Made by a program: the position numbers and the translations under genes. 35,087 nt of DNA, taken from NCBI GenBank assembly GCA_001003705.1, contig LCPQ01000007.1, forward strand, positions 1 to 35,087, given 5' to 3'. Of this stretch, positions 1 through 8,915 are shown one piece after another (position 1 is the stretch's first letter; each line of letters starts with the position of its first letter). Source of the stretch: Parcubacteria group bacterium GW2011_GWA2_48_9 (GTDB lineage Bacteria > Patescibacteriota > Patescibacteriia > UBA10025). The notes beneath the pieces were generated by a model. That model was not told the DNA's origin. It saw only the letters and a program-made list of their open reading frames with translations, and ran no database searches.

Positions 1-37
1 AAAAAAGAAGTCGAAATTTTTATTCCAAGGTAAGTAG

Positions 38-54
38 GGTGCGCACTGCGCACC
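38..54. repeat. short perfect hairpin downstream of the NHL protein gene
   Basis: Positions 38-44 (GGTGCGC) and 48-54 (GCGCACC) form a 7-bp perfect inverted repeat with a 3-nt loop. It lies about 80 bp past the stop of the minus-strand NHL/FG-GAP gene, but the minus-strand sequence after it is not T-rich, so it is not a clear intrinsic terminator for that gene. The remainder of 1-136 is AT-rich, with no gene that I recognise. Confidence 0.35.
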
Positions 55-136
55 ATCTTTAAAATTAAATCACTTTTGAATTTTTGGCATGCTTATTGGG
101 GGCGGTTGGATATATAGGGGTTTTAAGTTAAACCAT

Positions 137-3100
137 TTAAACTCTTCTTTGTTCCCTGATTTTAAATGTTTGTATGTGTGGCGAGCCAAATTCAGGTCCA
201 GTAAGAATCTCAGCTTGTCCGTCACCATCGATGTCTGCAGTAGTCACTTTAATACCATTACGGAAAGCCCGATCATAGGCGAAGAAATTGGCGACAATCT
301 GCCCATTTGGCCGATGAACAGTCACTTGTGCACCGCCGCCCTTTCCGGCAGTGACAATAATCTCGTTTTTGCCGTCGCCGTTTACATCATCGCAGGCTAC
401 ATACGCGCCTCCACGAAATTTTCCGTCAAGCGCAAAGAAACTCGGCAATACTTCATTACCGTCCCCATCGAAAATTCTGATGTGGGGGCCGCCCCCGGGA
501 CCCGGGGCAGTAATGATTTCTTCCTTCGCATCCCCTTTGACATCACACACTGTTACCCGCACACCTGATCGTAAAAATGCAAAGTAGGCAAAGAAGCGTT
601 TCAACACTGTCCCTTGATCATTCGCTATAACAACCTCCGGAGCGAGTCCAACACCTGTGCCTACGACGATCTCATCCTTTGAATTCCCGCTCACGTTACC
701 CGTATCGGTGTCAAAACCCCCGCGGACCGCCTGGTCATACGCGAAAAAACTGAAACCTGGAGCAACCTTGACTGTGTACGGATTCGTCACCGTAGCTTCA
801 CTCTTTCCTGAATACGGATAGTATGTGCCCGAGGTAGTGCCGTTTGTATTCGTCAGTGTCAATGCTCGCTCCAGGGTGATTTTCTGGCCATCACTATTAA
901 TAACCGTAATGTCATAGACTCCGGCAGCCATCGGCCCGAGCGGCAACCGTACCGATAAAGAGGTGCCGGACTGAACATATGTTTTGTCGGATTTATAATC
1001 CCCAAAGTACGTCTCGGCGCCGTAGCGGAAATTCGTACCGTTCACTTGGACATGGAGTCCGAAGCCCTGCTCCCAAGTGGGATTGACGAGAGTCGGAGAA
1101 ACTCCGCCGAGGGTTGGCGCTGGTTCAGTGAAAGGTGCGTCACCGGCAATATCGACCTGACGAATCACGTCATTCCAAGAATCGGCAACATATAATTTCT
1201 CATTCTGGAGATCGACGTTGAATCCTTTTAAGTTATAAAACTCGGCAACGGAGGCAGACCCGTTCACTAAACCGGATTTGCCCGATCCGGCAACCAATTT
1301 GGTCACGCCAGCCGATACATCGTACGTTCTAATACGCCCCGACCCCGCTTCGGTAAAATACACATCCCCGTTCGACATGACTCGCACGTACTCGGGAAAC
1401 GATAGTACGGCTTTCGAAGCTTGCGCGTCCAGATACCCGCCAACGCCCGTTCCCAGAATCGTTGAGACAGTGTTTGTCGATAAATCAATTTTGCGGATTC
1501 GGTGATTATTAGTGTCTGCTACATACAGATACCTTCCCGACGAATCAATTGCCAGTCCGTATGGCCGGTTAAACTTTGCTCCTGAACCGGCGCCATCAGC
1601 GAATCCCGCCGTGCCTGAACCGGCAATAAACCAGGTGTACCCGTCCGAAATGCGGACCTTCCTGATGCGATTGTTCCCCGTGTCAGAAACGTAGAGATAC
1701 GCGTTACTCGAGTCAATGACGATGCCGCCGGGATTTTTAAAATACGAACAGCCGCTTGTACCGGTTGTTAACACTCCGCTACACTTAGTCCCCTCCTGGT
1801 ACCCGTTGTTTTGTGATCCGTTGGTATTGATGAGACCGGCGCCGGTGACTAAGTAACTGGACACGGGGCTGGTTTCGAGATTTACCCCGCGTATGCGGTT
1901 ATTCCAGCGGTCGGCGACGTACAGCCTGGTGCCCGTAGCGTTAACCGTGATAGCTTCAGGACCGCTGAAACGCATAGGTAAGGCGCCATAGTCAGTCCCT
2001 TCTCGGTAGTTATCCACGGCATCACCTATCACATGAGTCACAGCGCCAGTGGAGGTATTAAATTTCCTGATACGATTATTTTCTGAGAAAAAAACGAAGG
2101 TACCATTCGGATCGGCAACGAGATCTTTGGGCCTTGCGATCAGTGCATCGATTCCCGTCTTGTTCTGAAAACGCTCTTTGCCGGCGAATTTTGCATCAGT
2201 GTCACTATTTGTCAACAGAAACTGGTGAATTGTTCCGAGGCCATTCATGAGCGCATAGAGATATCCATTTTTGATCGCTAGCGCACCCGGGAAAATCATG
2301 GTTTGTTGTCGCTGGTCTGAAGCAAAAAGCGAGGTGGTATTGTTTGAAAGATTTATTTTTCGGATACGATCTGTTACGAAGCCGTCATGGTCGGTAACAT
2401 AGAGCGTCGTACCATTCAACGCGAGACCCCAGATATTTTGAAACCTCGCCGACGTTCCCGCGCCTTCGGCGTATCCTGCGGTGCCATTTCCCGCAATGAC
2501 GCTTACTGCTCCATTTGATGTCGCTACGGAAATCACCCGATGATTACCATTGTCTGCAACGTACATAGTCGTGCCGGCCGCGTTGACGACCAGCTTCCGC
2601 GGGTCATTCACGCCGGTAGTGACAGTCGACACCGATCCGCCAGACGTACTCACCTTCTTTATGGCATTGTTGCCAGAATCGGATATGTAGAGCGTCGAGC
2701 CGTAGACTGCCAACCCCTGCGGATTGTTCAAACCCGATGAAACAAGTGTCGAGACTGTTCCTCCGCTAATTTTTCTGATTACGTTGTTACCGGAATCAGC
2801 CACATAAACAGCGCCATTTGAGCCAACCGCAATACCGCGTGGGGAAAAAAACTCTGCTGACGCATTCGCTCCATTTATTAAACCAACCGAACCGGTGCCC
2901 GCAAACGTGCTGACAACGCCGTTAGTCGCAATCTTGCGGATGGAGTGATCAAATGTATCTGCGAGATAAAAGTTTCCCGTGCTATCCACCGCCATATCTT
3001 CTGGAAAATCGAAATATGCATTTAGCGCTTGACCGCCGTCGCCGGCAGATATTTGGCCGATAAATGTGCTCACATTCCCAAATGCAGCATCAGCCGTTGG

Positions 3101-3172
3101 CGGTGCATACGAAAAAGCCATGAGCAACATGCCCAAGCCTATAAAAATACTTCCAACGCGTTTGAGTACCAT
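137..3172 (-). CDS. secreted NHL-repeat beta-propeller protein with IPT/TIG and FG-GAP repeats
   Basis: Large exported protein of about 1011 residues. The N-terminus has a basic start, a hydrophobic core and an A-D-A-A region, a plausible signal peptide (first ~32 residues). Residues ~35-690 are many NHL-type blades, recognisable by recurring V-Y/L-Y-V-A-D-(S/T)-x-N-(N/H)-x-I-R-K motifs alternating with STxxGTG strands. An IPT/TIG-like segment (~695-790) contains G-V-x-P-x-x-V-N-P. The C-terminal ~200 residues contain FG-GAP/VCBS-like repeats with D-V-N-G-D-G-K-N-E-I and D-I-D-G-D-G-Q-A-E-I calcium loops. Such proteins are usually surface or secreted binding/scaffold proteins; the ligand is unknown. 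A TTG lies two codons upstream of the ATG I chose at 3172. No Shine-Dalgarno sequence is visible. The protein ends with a short basic tail, not a sorting motif. Confidence 0.9.
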   Translation of the reverse strand: MVLKRVGSIFIGLGMLLMAFSYAPPTADAAFGNVSTFIGQISAGDGGQALNAYFDFPEDMAVDSTGNFYLADTFDHSIRKIATNGVVSTFAGTGSVGLINGANASAEFFSPRGIAVGSNGAVYVADSGNNVIRKISGGTVSTLVSSGLNNPQGLAVYGSTLYISDSGNNAIKKVSTSGGSVSTVTTGVNDPRKLVVNAAGTTMYVADNGNHRVISVATSNGAVSVIAGNGTAGYAEGAGTSARFQNIWGLALNGTTLYVTDHDGFVTDRIRKINLSNNTTSLFASDQRQQTMIFPGALAIKNGYLYALMNGLGTIHQFLLTNSDTDAKFAGKERFQNKTGIDALIARPKDLVADPNGTFVFFSENNRIRKFNTSTGAVTHVIGDAVDNYREGTDYGALPMRFSGPEAITVNATGTRLYVADRWNNRIRGVNLETSPVSSYLVTGAGLINTNGSQNNGYQEGTKCSGVLTTGTSGCSYFKNPGGIVIDSSNAYLYVSDTGNNRIRKVRISDGYTWFIAGSGTAGFADGAGSGAKFNRPYGLAIDSSGRYLYVADTNNHRIRKIDLSTNTVSTILGTGVGGYLDAQASKAVLSFPEYVRVMSNGDVYFTEAGSGRIRTYDVSAGVTKLVAGSGKSGLVNGSASVAEFYNLKGFNVDLQNEKLYVADSWNDVIRQVDIAGDAPFTEPAPTLGGVSPTLVNPTWEQGFGLHVQVNGTNFRYGAETYFGDYKSDKTYVQSGTSLSVRLPLGPMAAGVYDITVINSDGQKITLERALTLTNTNGTTSGTYYPYSGKSEATVTNPYTVKVAPGFSFFAYDQAVRGGFDTDTGNVSGNSKDEIVVGTGVGLAPEVVIANDQGTVLKRFFAYFAFLRSGVRVTVCDVKGDAKEEIITAPGPGGGPHIRIFDGDGNEVLPSFFALDGKFRGGAYVACDDVNGDGKNEIIVTAGKGGGAQVTVHRPNGQIVANFFAYDRAFRNGIKVTTADIDGDGQAEILTGPEFGSPHIQTFKIREQRRV

Positions 3173-3213
3173 AATCAACTGTTGATGTCTATTTTTCTTT
3201 TTATTCTTGCTCT

Positions 3214-3242
3214 AGTATATCACAAAAATGTGAAAAAAGCAA
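3214..3242 (-). promoter_or_regulatory. predicted promoter of the NHL protein gene
   Basis: Reading the minus strand, TTGCTT (3242-3237), a 17-bp spacer and TATACT (3219-3214) form a sigma70-like promoter about 35 bp upstream of the ATG at 3172. The -10 is good and the -35 is moderate. Confidence 0.5.
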
Positions 3243-3244
3243 GC

Positions 3245-3289
3245 GAAAAACAAACAAAAAACCCGTAGGCCGGAATCCCCATTCCGGCC
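3245..3289 (-). terminator. intrinsic terminator downstream of the GT-C-like gene
   Basis: On the minus strand a 9-bp perfect hairpin (GGCCGGAAT / ATTCCGGCC, 3268-3276 and 3281-3289, loop of four) is followed by a long T-rich run (about 3260-3245). It lies ~175 bp past the stop at 3463, so it probably ends that transcript after it has crossed the repeat cluster at 3299-3460. Confidence 0.65.
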
Positions 3290-3298
3290 ATTCCAAAT

Positions 3299-3357
3299 CG
3301 CGGGGTTAGGCCTGCCCGCCAAAGCTTCGCTTGGCGATGCGGGCGGGGAACCCCGCG
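3299..3357. repeat. REP-like long inverted repeat
   Basis: CGCGGGGTT (3299-3307) pairs perfectly with AACCCCGCG (3349-3357). Inside lie CCCGCC/GGCGGG arms and a central CGCCAA...TTGGCG hairpin with a TTCG-type tip. The unit is far more GC-rich than its surroundings and is non-coding. It resembles the dispersed palindromic elements (REP-like) that RAYT transposases mobilise, and a RAYT-family gene lies at 10568-11125. No second copy of this exact sequence is obvious in the window. Confidence 0.6.
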
Positions 3358-3379
3358 CTACGCGTATTTAATGCAACGA

Positions 3380-3462
3380 GCTTGCCGACGAGCAGGCTTG
3401 CTGGCTTGCCAAAAGCCAATCCGCAATTCGCCAACTCGCATAACCAGCTCACCAACTTCCCT
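3380..3462. repeat. degenerate short-repeat spacer abutting the GT-C gene stop codon
   Basis: Immediately after the minus-strand stop of the GT-C-like gene the sequence is built from degenerate 8-9 nt units (on the plus strand: cgcaattcg, ccaactcgc, accagctc, accaacttc) preceded by gcttgc-type repeats. No gene is visible. The same style recurs at 15660-15700, 16925-16970 and 24540-24679. Confidence 0.45.
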
Positions 3463-5058
3463 CTATCGCTGTACTCGATAAATACTCACATCCGAATTCT
3501 CAAAAACCACATTCGCTTTCAGTGTAATGAGCCCCCCTTTCCGTTCAAAAGGTCCGACAAAAATATATGAAATGTTGTTGTCTGAGAGTAGGGCATCTTG
3601 TTCGTCAAAAGTCATCCTCCCTGAAAAAAAATCTTCCGCAAGAAAATGCTTATCAACCGCATGTACTGTTTGTGCACCGTGGCCGAGAAATACGGTGTTA
3701 CCGGAAACTCGTGGGATAAAATTTCCTGTCCCCCATGTTGAAAGCACGACATCTTCTCTGGCCGTATTATCCTCAAGCCACTCCATCGCTTCAACCATGC
3801 CGTCGGTGAAGTAAAATGGAAAACTGCCAGACTGGACATTACGAACATCATACAGAACATGGGTGACGGTAGTTAACCCCATAATAACGATTGAAAGTGT
3901 CATTAATCCCCACCTGAATACAGCTGTTAACCGTGTACTGCCGCCAAGTGCTATTTTCACGATAGACCAAATTCGTTCTAACCCAACTACGGTGAAAAGA
4001 ACGAGGGTAACAATCGCACCTTCCACGAGCCGCCGTTGGAACGAAATGGGAAAATACAACATAACGGGCAGGACGACTGCCCATGCGATCGGGAGTAACC
4101 AGTCTGAAGCTCTGCGTACATGCCCTGTGCGCATTGCTTCAATAATTCCTAGGATCGCGAGCATGAGTACAAATCCGAACCCAACTACATAAGCGATCGG
4201 ACTGGGGGAAAGCATGGAGAATGTTGCATGTTCGGCAAATACAGGGTCTTGGAGCAGCCAAACATGGTACGCCGCAGGCACGGCAATAAATGCTCCGACC
4301 ACCACAAGCGGGAGAAATGCCTTTCGCCCAAGTGTAATAAAAAGATATAGAGCCGCGACAAACGCGACAATCACGGAATCGTATGGGTGGATCAGCGCTA
4401 GGATTAAGCTTAGAAATCCCGCAGTGACTAGCAAGCGCCAACGCCTGTCGTGTTGGTAGCTGATTAGTAAGAGAAATATAGCCAGCATGAGCGCAATAGA
4501 AAACGCAAACACTGCCGGCCACATCATCGAGTACCCAATTGTCGCTTCAGGGAGTTCGACGTCAACTGGTCGCCACTTAAATGCAGGCCAAATCCTAAAA
4601 GCAAACATCAGAAAACCGAACCCGCCCGCTACGCACGACAATACAAGCGCAAAAAGCCGTTTGCGTACTGCGACAAAATACCTCGAGTAAAAAACATACA
4701 GCATGAACACGAGCGTTATGACGGCGAGCGCTTGAGTACCGTACCAGACGATTTCCAGTGGAACGCCGGCGCGGACTAACAATCCCATCACGAGAAATAG
4801 CGGGTGGAAAAAGGCCTGCACATGGGGTTCATGCGTGTATTTTATTTGAAATAATATGTTTCCTTCGGCCGCCTGGCGTATCCACGTGAAGTAGGTGTTC
4901 GCATCTTGGTAAATCGGATATCCGGTCATCATGTACTGTTTCCCTTCCGGTTCGGACGCGTAGCCAACGATGTGCGGCAAAAGTGAAAATGTCACCATCA
5001 CGACCGCCCAGGCAGCGACATAGAGCCACTCTTTTTTTGATATTGAAACGCCAAACAT
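3463..5058 (-). CDS. polytopic membrane protein, GT-C glycosyltransferase-like
   Basis: About 531 residues, with roughly ten hydrophobic segments spread over residues ~10-420 and a soluble C-terminal domain of ~110 residues. The first extracytoplasmic loop carries a D-A-N-T-Y-F-T-W-I-R motif, comparable in place to the acidic residues of GT-C lipid-linked sugar transferases. The C-terminal M-E-W-L-E-D-N-T-A motif followed by S-T-W-G-T-G-N and H-G-A-Q-T resembles the luminal domain after the membrane part of such enzymes. The likely role is transfer of a sugar from a polyprenyl-phosphate donor to an envelope acceptor; donor and acceptor cannot be told. An earlier in-frame start at 5127 would lie inside the neighbour's terminator, so I chose the ATG at 5058. 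No ribosome binding site is evident. A plain polytopic protein of unknown function is the alternative. Confidence 0.75.
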   Translation of the reverse strand: MFGVSISKKEWLYVAAWAVVMVTFSLLPHIVGYASEPEGKQYMMTGYPIYQDANTYFTWIRQAAEGNILFQIKYTHEPHVQAFFHPLFLVMGLLVRAGVPLEIVWYGTQALAVITLVFMLYVFYSRYFVAVRKRLFALVLSCVAGGFGFLMFAFRIWPAFKWRPVDVELPEATIGYSMMWPAVFAFSIALMLAIFLLLISYQHDRRWRLLVTAGFLSLILALIHPYDSVIVAFVAALYLFITLGRKAFLPLVVVGAFIAVPAAYHVWLLQDPVFAEHATFSMLSPSPIAYVVGFGFVLMLAILGIIEAMRTGHVRRASDWLLPIAWAVVLPVMLYFPISFQRRLVEGAIVTLVLFTVVGLERIWSIVKIALGGSTRLTAVFRWGLMTLSIVIMGLTTVTHVLYDVRNVQSGSFPFYFTDGMVEAMEWLEDNTAREDVVLSTWGTGNFIPRVSGNTVFLGHGAQTVHAVDKHFLAEDFFSGRMTFDEQDALLSDNNISYIFVGPFERKGGLITLKANVVFENSDVSIYRVQR

Positions 5059-5101
5059 AGTAATGCTTGTATGGTAGCGGAGACACGTAAATAAAAGAAG
5101 A

Positions 5102-5125
5102 GGGGGCAACCAGATGGTTGCCCCC
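5102..5125 (-). terminator. intrinsic terminator of the SPFH-neighbour operon
   Basis: GGGGGCAACC (5102-5111) and GGTTGCCCCC (5116-5125) form a perfect 10-bp stem with a 4-nt loop. On the minus strand it is followed by TCTTCTTTTATTT. It lies about 45 bp after the stop of the 756-aa gene. A second hairpin, GTCGAGCT-A-AGCTCGAC (5145-5161), lies between them. Confidence 0.9.
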
Positions 5126-5168
5126 AATGAACGATCAATGCGAAGTCGAGCTAAGCTCGACGAGTCAA

Positions 5169-7439
5169 CTACACGCCCCAGAATATCCTGAGATTGAATC
5201 CTCCCGCGTTGTCGGAGAAATTCGAATCCCGGATTCCGAGGCCGATGTCTACTGGCTCATCGCTGTTGCGATCCAGCTGGATCTCTGCGCGCCAGACTCC
5301 ATGGACTCTCTGCCAGTTCAATCGGCGATATTCTGGCGGACGAAGGTCCCCGACAAGGCTGGATACCGGCGACAGTCGGATGAACACCTCCCCATGATTC
5401 ATGGGTGGTATCCCTGCTGCCAGATCAGCACCCGCGGGGTGTAGTGGATTACCGCATGGAGCGACAACAGGGTGAGCTCCGACGCCCACCAATGATCCCC
5501 ATCCTTCGATGGTGATCTTTGCATCACCGGGAACCTCGCCCAGGGCAATTCCGCTTGCACTCTGGCTTGAGATATATGGCTCCAATGTCTGGGGCATATA
5601 TTCATCCACATGCGGAGCGGGTTTTGCGCCTGCGACGACCTCGTCGTGCGACTTGATGTCGCGCATGCGACGAGCGATGTTGGGATGGTACGGAGTAGTC
5701 CTCCGTTCCCCCCAAACGTGCTCACTACGCCCTTCATCGACGGCTGACTGTTTATCCCAGTCAGACTCGTCTGTTGAAGTGGCGGCGACCATGATGGGTT
5801 CCTTCGCGGGAACCATGTCAGGGTCAGTCACGTAGATCGGCGGATGCCCACCCATCAGTAGGTAGTTGTTGAAATCAACGGAATCTTCCAGTGTCACCCG
5901 AAAGTCACCATTGAAATCTCCAACCGGCTGCTTAAACGGTCCGATGGTCGCGCGGAGTGTCCATTCGCGCGGCCCGATCGTGATCATCGTATCGACCGTG
6001 CCATCTCCAAGCTCGGAGACGACAGTGTCCGCAGTCGATCTGAAGTACATCGGGAATGCCCGCAGGTCATCTAAGCCCGGCATCCCTCCACGTCCGTTGA
6101 TGTCCATGAGAGCGAACGCGGTGTCGGCGGCAGACGGAATACCATCTCCGTCGCGGTCCTCTTTCTTGAAGGTGGCCTTGTTGTAGTTTCGGCGTACGGT
6201 CTGAACCTCAGACCAGTCGTTGACGCCGTTCGGGACAATCATCGCTACATTGTAGAAGCCCGAGCGACCCGCCCGAACGAATTCCCCGACGCCGTTGATT
6301 CCGTGGTTCTCAAAACCCACGACGATGAAATACAAGAGTCCGCAAGCGAAGTAGATGAATGTACTACCGATCATAAGCGATTCCGCCCAGTGACCGATCG
6401 TCCACTTCCCCTTCCTTCCTCGCTCGGATGAATCCTTCGTGAGCAGCGCGATGAACAAGGTCAGGTTGAATGTGAACCAGAATTTCAGCCCAAACGCATA
6501 GGGCTGGAATTCCATGATCCAGAACATGTACATACACACCCAGAGGATGCCTTTCGCAAAAGCACCGCCAAGGCGCTTCTGCTGATCACGCAATTCCTCC
6601 AGTTGCTTCTGGTAGTTCGCACTCGCCGGATCGAGTTTACTGATCTCATCCTTCTTCTTGAACACGTGCACGAGTGCACGTATGGTCAAAAGGTAGAGGA
6701 AGAAGATCGTGAGACCGACTGTGCAAGAGAGTCCTGCCACTAACACAATGAACGATGAATCGTTCTGCATTGTGGTGGTATACAGGATGAGGAATCCGGT
6801 CAGACATGCTGCCGTCACGACCGTGTATACCAAACCCGTAAACACTGCTGGCGGTAAACTGCGAACGAAGTGCCAGAATCGTGCCCACCGACCGGCTCCC
6901 CGAGGACGACGTGATCTGGGCGTGGTAGCGGACTGCGCGGTAGCCGCACACAGTTGTGCGCGTCTCAAGCGGTACCCGACATACCCCACCACCGCTGAAA
7001 CCAGGGCGGTAAAGAATATCAGCGCCCCGAAGTCATGGTGGACGAGGTACCCAGTCATAATTCCGATGAAGTACAGGGTTAACCCTGCTCCCATGAAGGT
7101 CGCGGTCGAGAAGACCACGAACTTTGTGATCATGAGTGCGCGGTGGAACACATTCTCCCCAACTTTCCAGCCGAGGAGTGTTGTCTTGCGCCCCGTCTGT
7201 GTCCCCACGGCACCCAAACCAAGGAGTGCCATGATGAACAAAAAGGGCATCGAGATGTACATCGACGTCTCGTCGATACTATCGAGGAAACTTGCCGCTG
7301 GTTTGTCCAGCCAATCGGCCACTTTACGGAAGAAGCTTGACGCCTGCTTCCGCTGCTTTCCGGACTTCGACTTATCGTCGTCATCCGTCGGGGCTCCAGT
7401 TGGAGCTCCCGTCGTATTTGTTGCCTGGGTATCCGACAT
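5169..7439 (-). CDS. polytopic membrane protein with calcium-loop / dockerin-like C-terminal region
   Basis: 756 residues; I recognise no full-length family. Residues 1-40 are polar, Thr/Asp/Lys-rich and probably disordered. Residues ~60-390 hold about eight hydrophobic segments, interrupted by a basic Arg-rich loop (~165-190) and a charged coiled-coil-like loop (~262-292, rich in K, E, Q). The C-terminal half (~390-756) is soluble and contains D-R-D-G-D-G-I-P-S and, further on, D-F-N-G-D-F-R-V-T-L-E-D, which match EF-hand/dockerin calcium loops (DxNxDxxxxxxD). The last ~60 residues look like a beta-strand module. Its start has AAGGAG at 7450-7455, 10 nt upstream. It is the last gene of a three-gene unit, 14 bp after the 122-aa gene, and is followed by a strong terminator. 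A role as surface or envelope scaffold is inference only. Confidence 0.85.
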   Translation of the reverse strand: MSDTQATNTTGAPTGAPTDDDDKSKSGKQRKQASSFFRKVADWLDKPAASFLDSIDETSMYISMPFLFIMALLGLGAVGTQTGRKTTLLGWKVGENVFHRALMITKFVVFSTATFMGAGLTLYFIGIMTGYLVHHDFGALIFFTALVSAVVGYVGYRLRRAQLCAATAQSATTPRSRRPRGAGRWARFWHFVRSLPPAVFTGLVYTVVTAACLTGFLILYTTTMQNDSSFIVLVAGLSCTVGLTIFFLYLLTIRALVHVFKKKDEISKLDPASANYQKQLEELRDQQKRLGGAFAKGILWVCMYMFWIMEFQPYAFGLKFWFTFNLTLFIALLTKDSSERGRKGKWTIGHWAESLMIGSTFIYFACGLLYFIVVGFENHGINGVGEFVRAGRSGFYNVAMIVPNGVNDWSEVQTVRRNYNKATFKKEDRDGDGIPSAADTAFALMDINGRGGMPGLDDLRAFPMYFRSTADTVVSELGDGTVDTMITIGPREWTLRATIGPFKQPVGDFNGDFRVTLEDSVDFNNYLLMGGHPPIYVTDPDMVPAKEPIMVAATSTDESDWDKQSAVDEGRSEHVWGERRTTPYHPNIARRMRDIKSHDEVVAGAKPAPHVDEYMPQTLEPYISSQSASGIALGEVPGDAKITIEGWGSLVGVGAHPVVAPCGNPLHPAGADLAAGIPPMNHGEVFIRLSPVSSLVGDLRPPEYRRLNWQRVHGVWRAEIQLDRNSDEPVDIGLGIRDSNFSDNAGGFNLRIFWGV

Positions 7440-7453
7440 GGTAGTGAATCTCC

Positions 7454-7822
7454 TTATGATGAGAACGCATGCCGCCAGCTTCTCGGATTGAATCCGATCT
7501 TCTTGCGGCGTTCACGAATACCATCGGTATCCGTTTGGACTCTTGTGACAACCTTCTGGACTGCATCGGCGCCAGCGGTGTCTTTCTTCGAGAGGTACTG
7601 GTACAGCGTGGTAACCTTGTCGTAGATTTCTTTCTTCACGGCAAGGACACCATTCTTGGCACGATCGAGGAACAAGTGACCGTGCTTTGACATATGCGTG
7701 ATCAGCGCCTCTTTCTCGATGGCTTTGAGCTCACGCAATTTCGGATCACGCTCGATGAGCTCCTCGACGCTGCTCACGGCCAACTTCGCCGTGATGAGCG
7801 CCATAAGCCAGAGAATGATCAT
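7454..7822 (-). CDS. small hypothetical protein with N-terminal membrane segment
   Basis: 122 residues. The N-terminal ~17 residues are hydrophobic (I-I-L-W-L-M-A-L-I-T), followed by an alpha-helical charged region and an Arg/Lys-rich C-terminus. No family recognised. It sits between the 346-aa gene (52 bp upstream) and the 756-aa gene (14 bp downstream). An overlapping reading frame starting at an ATG near 7852 (M-A-D-T-P-E-K-E-K-K, 35 aa) also has a GAAGG-type ribosome site and runs into the start of this gene. The true N-terminus, or a sequence frameshift in the A/G-rich stretch just before the start, is therefore uncertain. Confidence 0.65.
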   Translation of the reverse strand: MIILWLMALITAKLAVSSVEELIERDPKLRELKAIEKEALITHMSKHGHLFLDRAKNGVLAVKKEIYDKVTTLYQYLSKKDTAGADAVQKVVTRVQTDTDGIRERRKKIGFNPRSWRHAFSS

Positions 7823-7874
7823 CCTTCTTTTCCTTTTCAGGGGTATCAGCCATGACTTACCATCCTTCTTTCAG

Positions 7875-8915
7875 TTACGGTGTGGTGGTTGCTGGTAGCG
7901 GTGCAGCAGCTACCTGACGAGCCGCATACCAGGCATCAAAAGCGCTTTCCGCTTGATCGCACCTGGCTCTCGCGGCTTTCAACTGTCTATCGGTGACTGG
8001 TGAGGTTTCGGCTCTATCGAATAAGATCCCTGAAGCCCACCCAGCTGCCTGCTTGCCAAGGTCGATGCGTACACCGAAGAAATGCCGACGTTTCTTGATT
8101 GAACGCCTGGACACTTTTCGTAGCATGCTGACTGAACGCTTCACCCTCTCCGAGTTACCATCACCATACATGCGAGCGAGGACTCGGTAATACCGAGCCT
8201 CGTCCTCATCACTGTCAAATGCGGTATCGCACGTGACATCAATGATCCGCTCACAGGCCTGGGTATCGACCCGGGCGAGTTCTTCCAGCATCTTCGACGC
8301 AGCGTCGATAAGGTCATCATCGACGCCAGTCTTCTTAACCTTATGGACTTCCGGATCGTCCTTCAGCCCGATAAGATCGAGAAGATCGACTATTCTTCCT
8401 CCGACACTCCCCAAAAGAACGTCTTCAGCGAAATTCTGAAGAGCGGCTGGGGTATAGGAGGCGAGCTTGATGATGATGAGGTTTCGAACACTGCTTGGTT
8501 GAACTCTCAGCAGCGCAGTCTTCATTGGAAAACGGAGTGTATCGGACAGAGCTGTTATCTTCTGCCGACCCAAGACAAGCGGATTCTGTTCTTGCCTGCC
8601 CTGACTCCCATCTCGTTGTGGTGGTCTTCCTCTCTGTGGTCTCATATCTTCCTCACTGGTAACCCCGCCTCGTGGCCTGAAAAAGTCCTCGAGCAGGGGG
8701 TTAACTGCGGCTCTCCACTGACTGGGTATACGGTCTGCCCATTCGCGGACGCCCTGTTCGATTGCTTCGCCACCCGGGAGCTCGAGTATCTTTCTGAACT
8801 CCCCGATGACCTGGTCAGTACCTGGTGACTCGCTTAACTTCGCGATCACCCTCGGACCGACTCTTGCGACGATGGTTCTGATGAAGGTGCCGCCTATGAA
8901 TGACTTGTGCGGCAT
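7875..8915 (-). CDS. hypothetical protein, first gene of the SPFH-neighbour operon
   Basis: 346 residues, no family recognised. The N-terminal part (to ~75) is mixed helix with a short Gly-rich start. Residues ~80-115 are a polar Arg/Gln/Gly-rich linker (R-P-Q-R-G-R-P-P-Q-R). Residues ~120-240 are predicted helical. Residues ~250-300 contain a very basic R-R-S-I-K-K-R-R patch, and the end is Ala/Pro/Thr-rich. No transmembrane segment is clear, so it may be a cytoplasmic or peripheral partner of the two membrane proteins downstream. GGGGGT at 8924-8929 is a ribosome binding site 8 nt before the ATG. Codon choice is GC-rich (CGA, GTC, ATC), like the rest of this unit and unlike the ftsZ or nrdJ region. 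Confidence 0.75.
   Translation of the reverse strand: MPHKSFIGGTFIRTIVARVGPRVIAKLSESPGTDQVIGEFRKILELPGGEAIEQGVREWADRIPSQWRAAVNPLLEDFFRPRGGVTSEEDMRPQRGRPPQRDGSQGRQEQNPLVLGRQKITALSDTLRFPMKTALLRVQPSSVRNLIIIKLASYTPAALQNFAEDVLLGSVGGRIVDLLDLIGLKDDPEVHKVKKTGVDDDLIDAASKMLEELARVDTQACERIIDVTCDTAFDSDEDEARYYRVLARMYGDGNSERVKRSVSMLRKVSRRSIKKRRHFFGVRIDLGKQAAGWASGILFDRAETSPVTDRQLKAARARCDQAESAFDAWYAARQVAAAPLPATTTP

Noticed and set aside
6709-7491. 260-aa plus-strand open frame
   Set aside because: It is antisense to the 756-aa gene, has no ribosome site or promoter, and its composition is that of a reverse-complement shadow.
8343-8828. 161-aa plus-strand open frame
   Set aside because: Antisense to the 346-aa gene, which has a good ribosome site and belongs to an operon; no domain seen.
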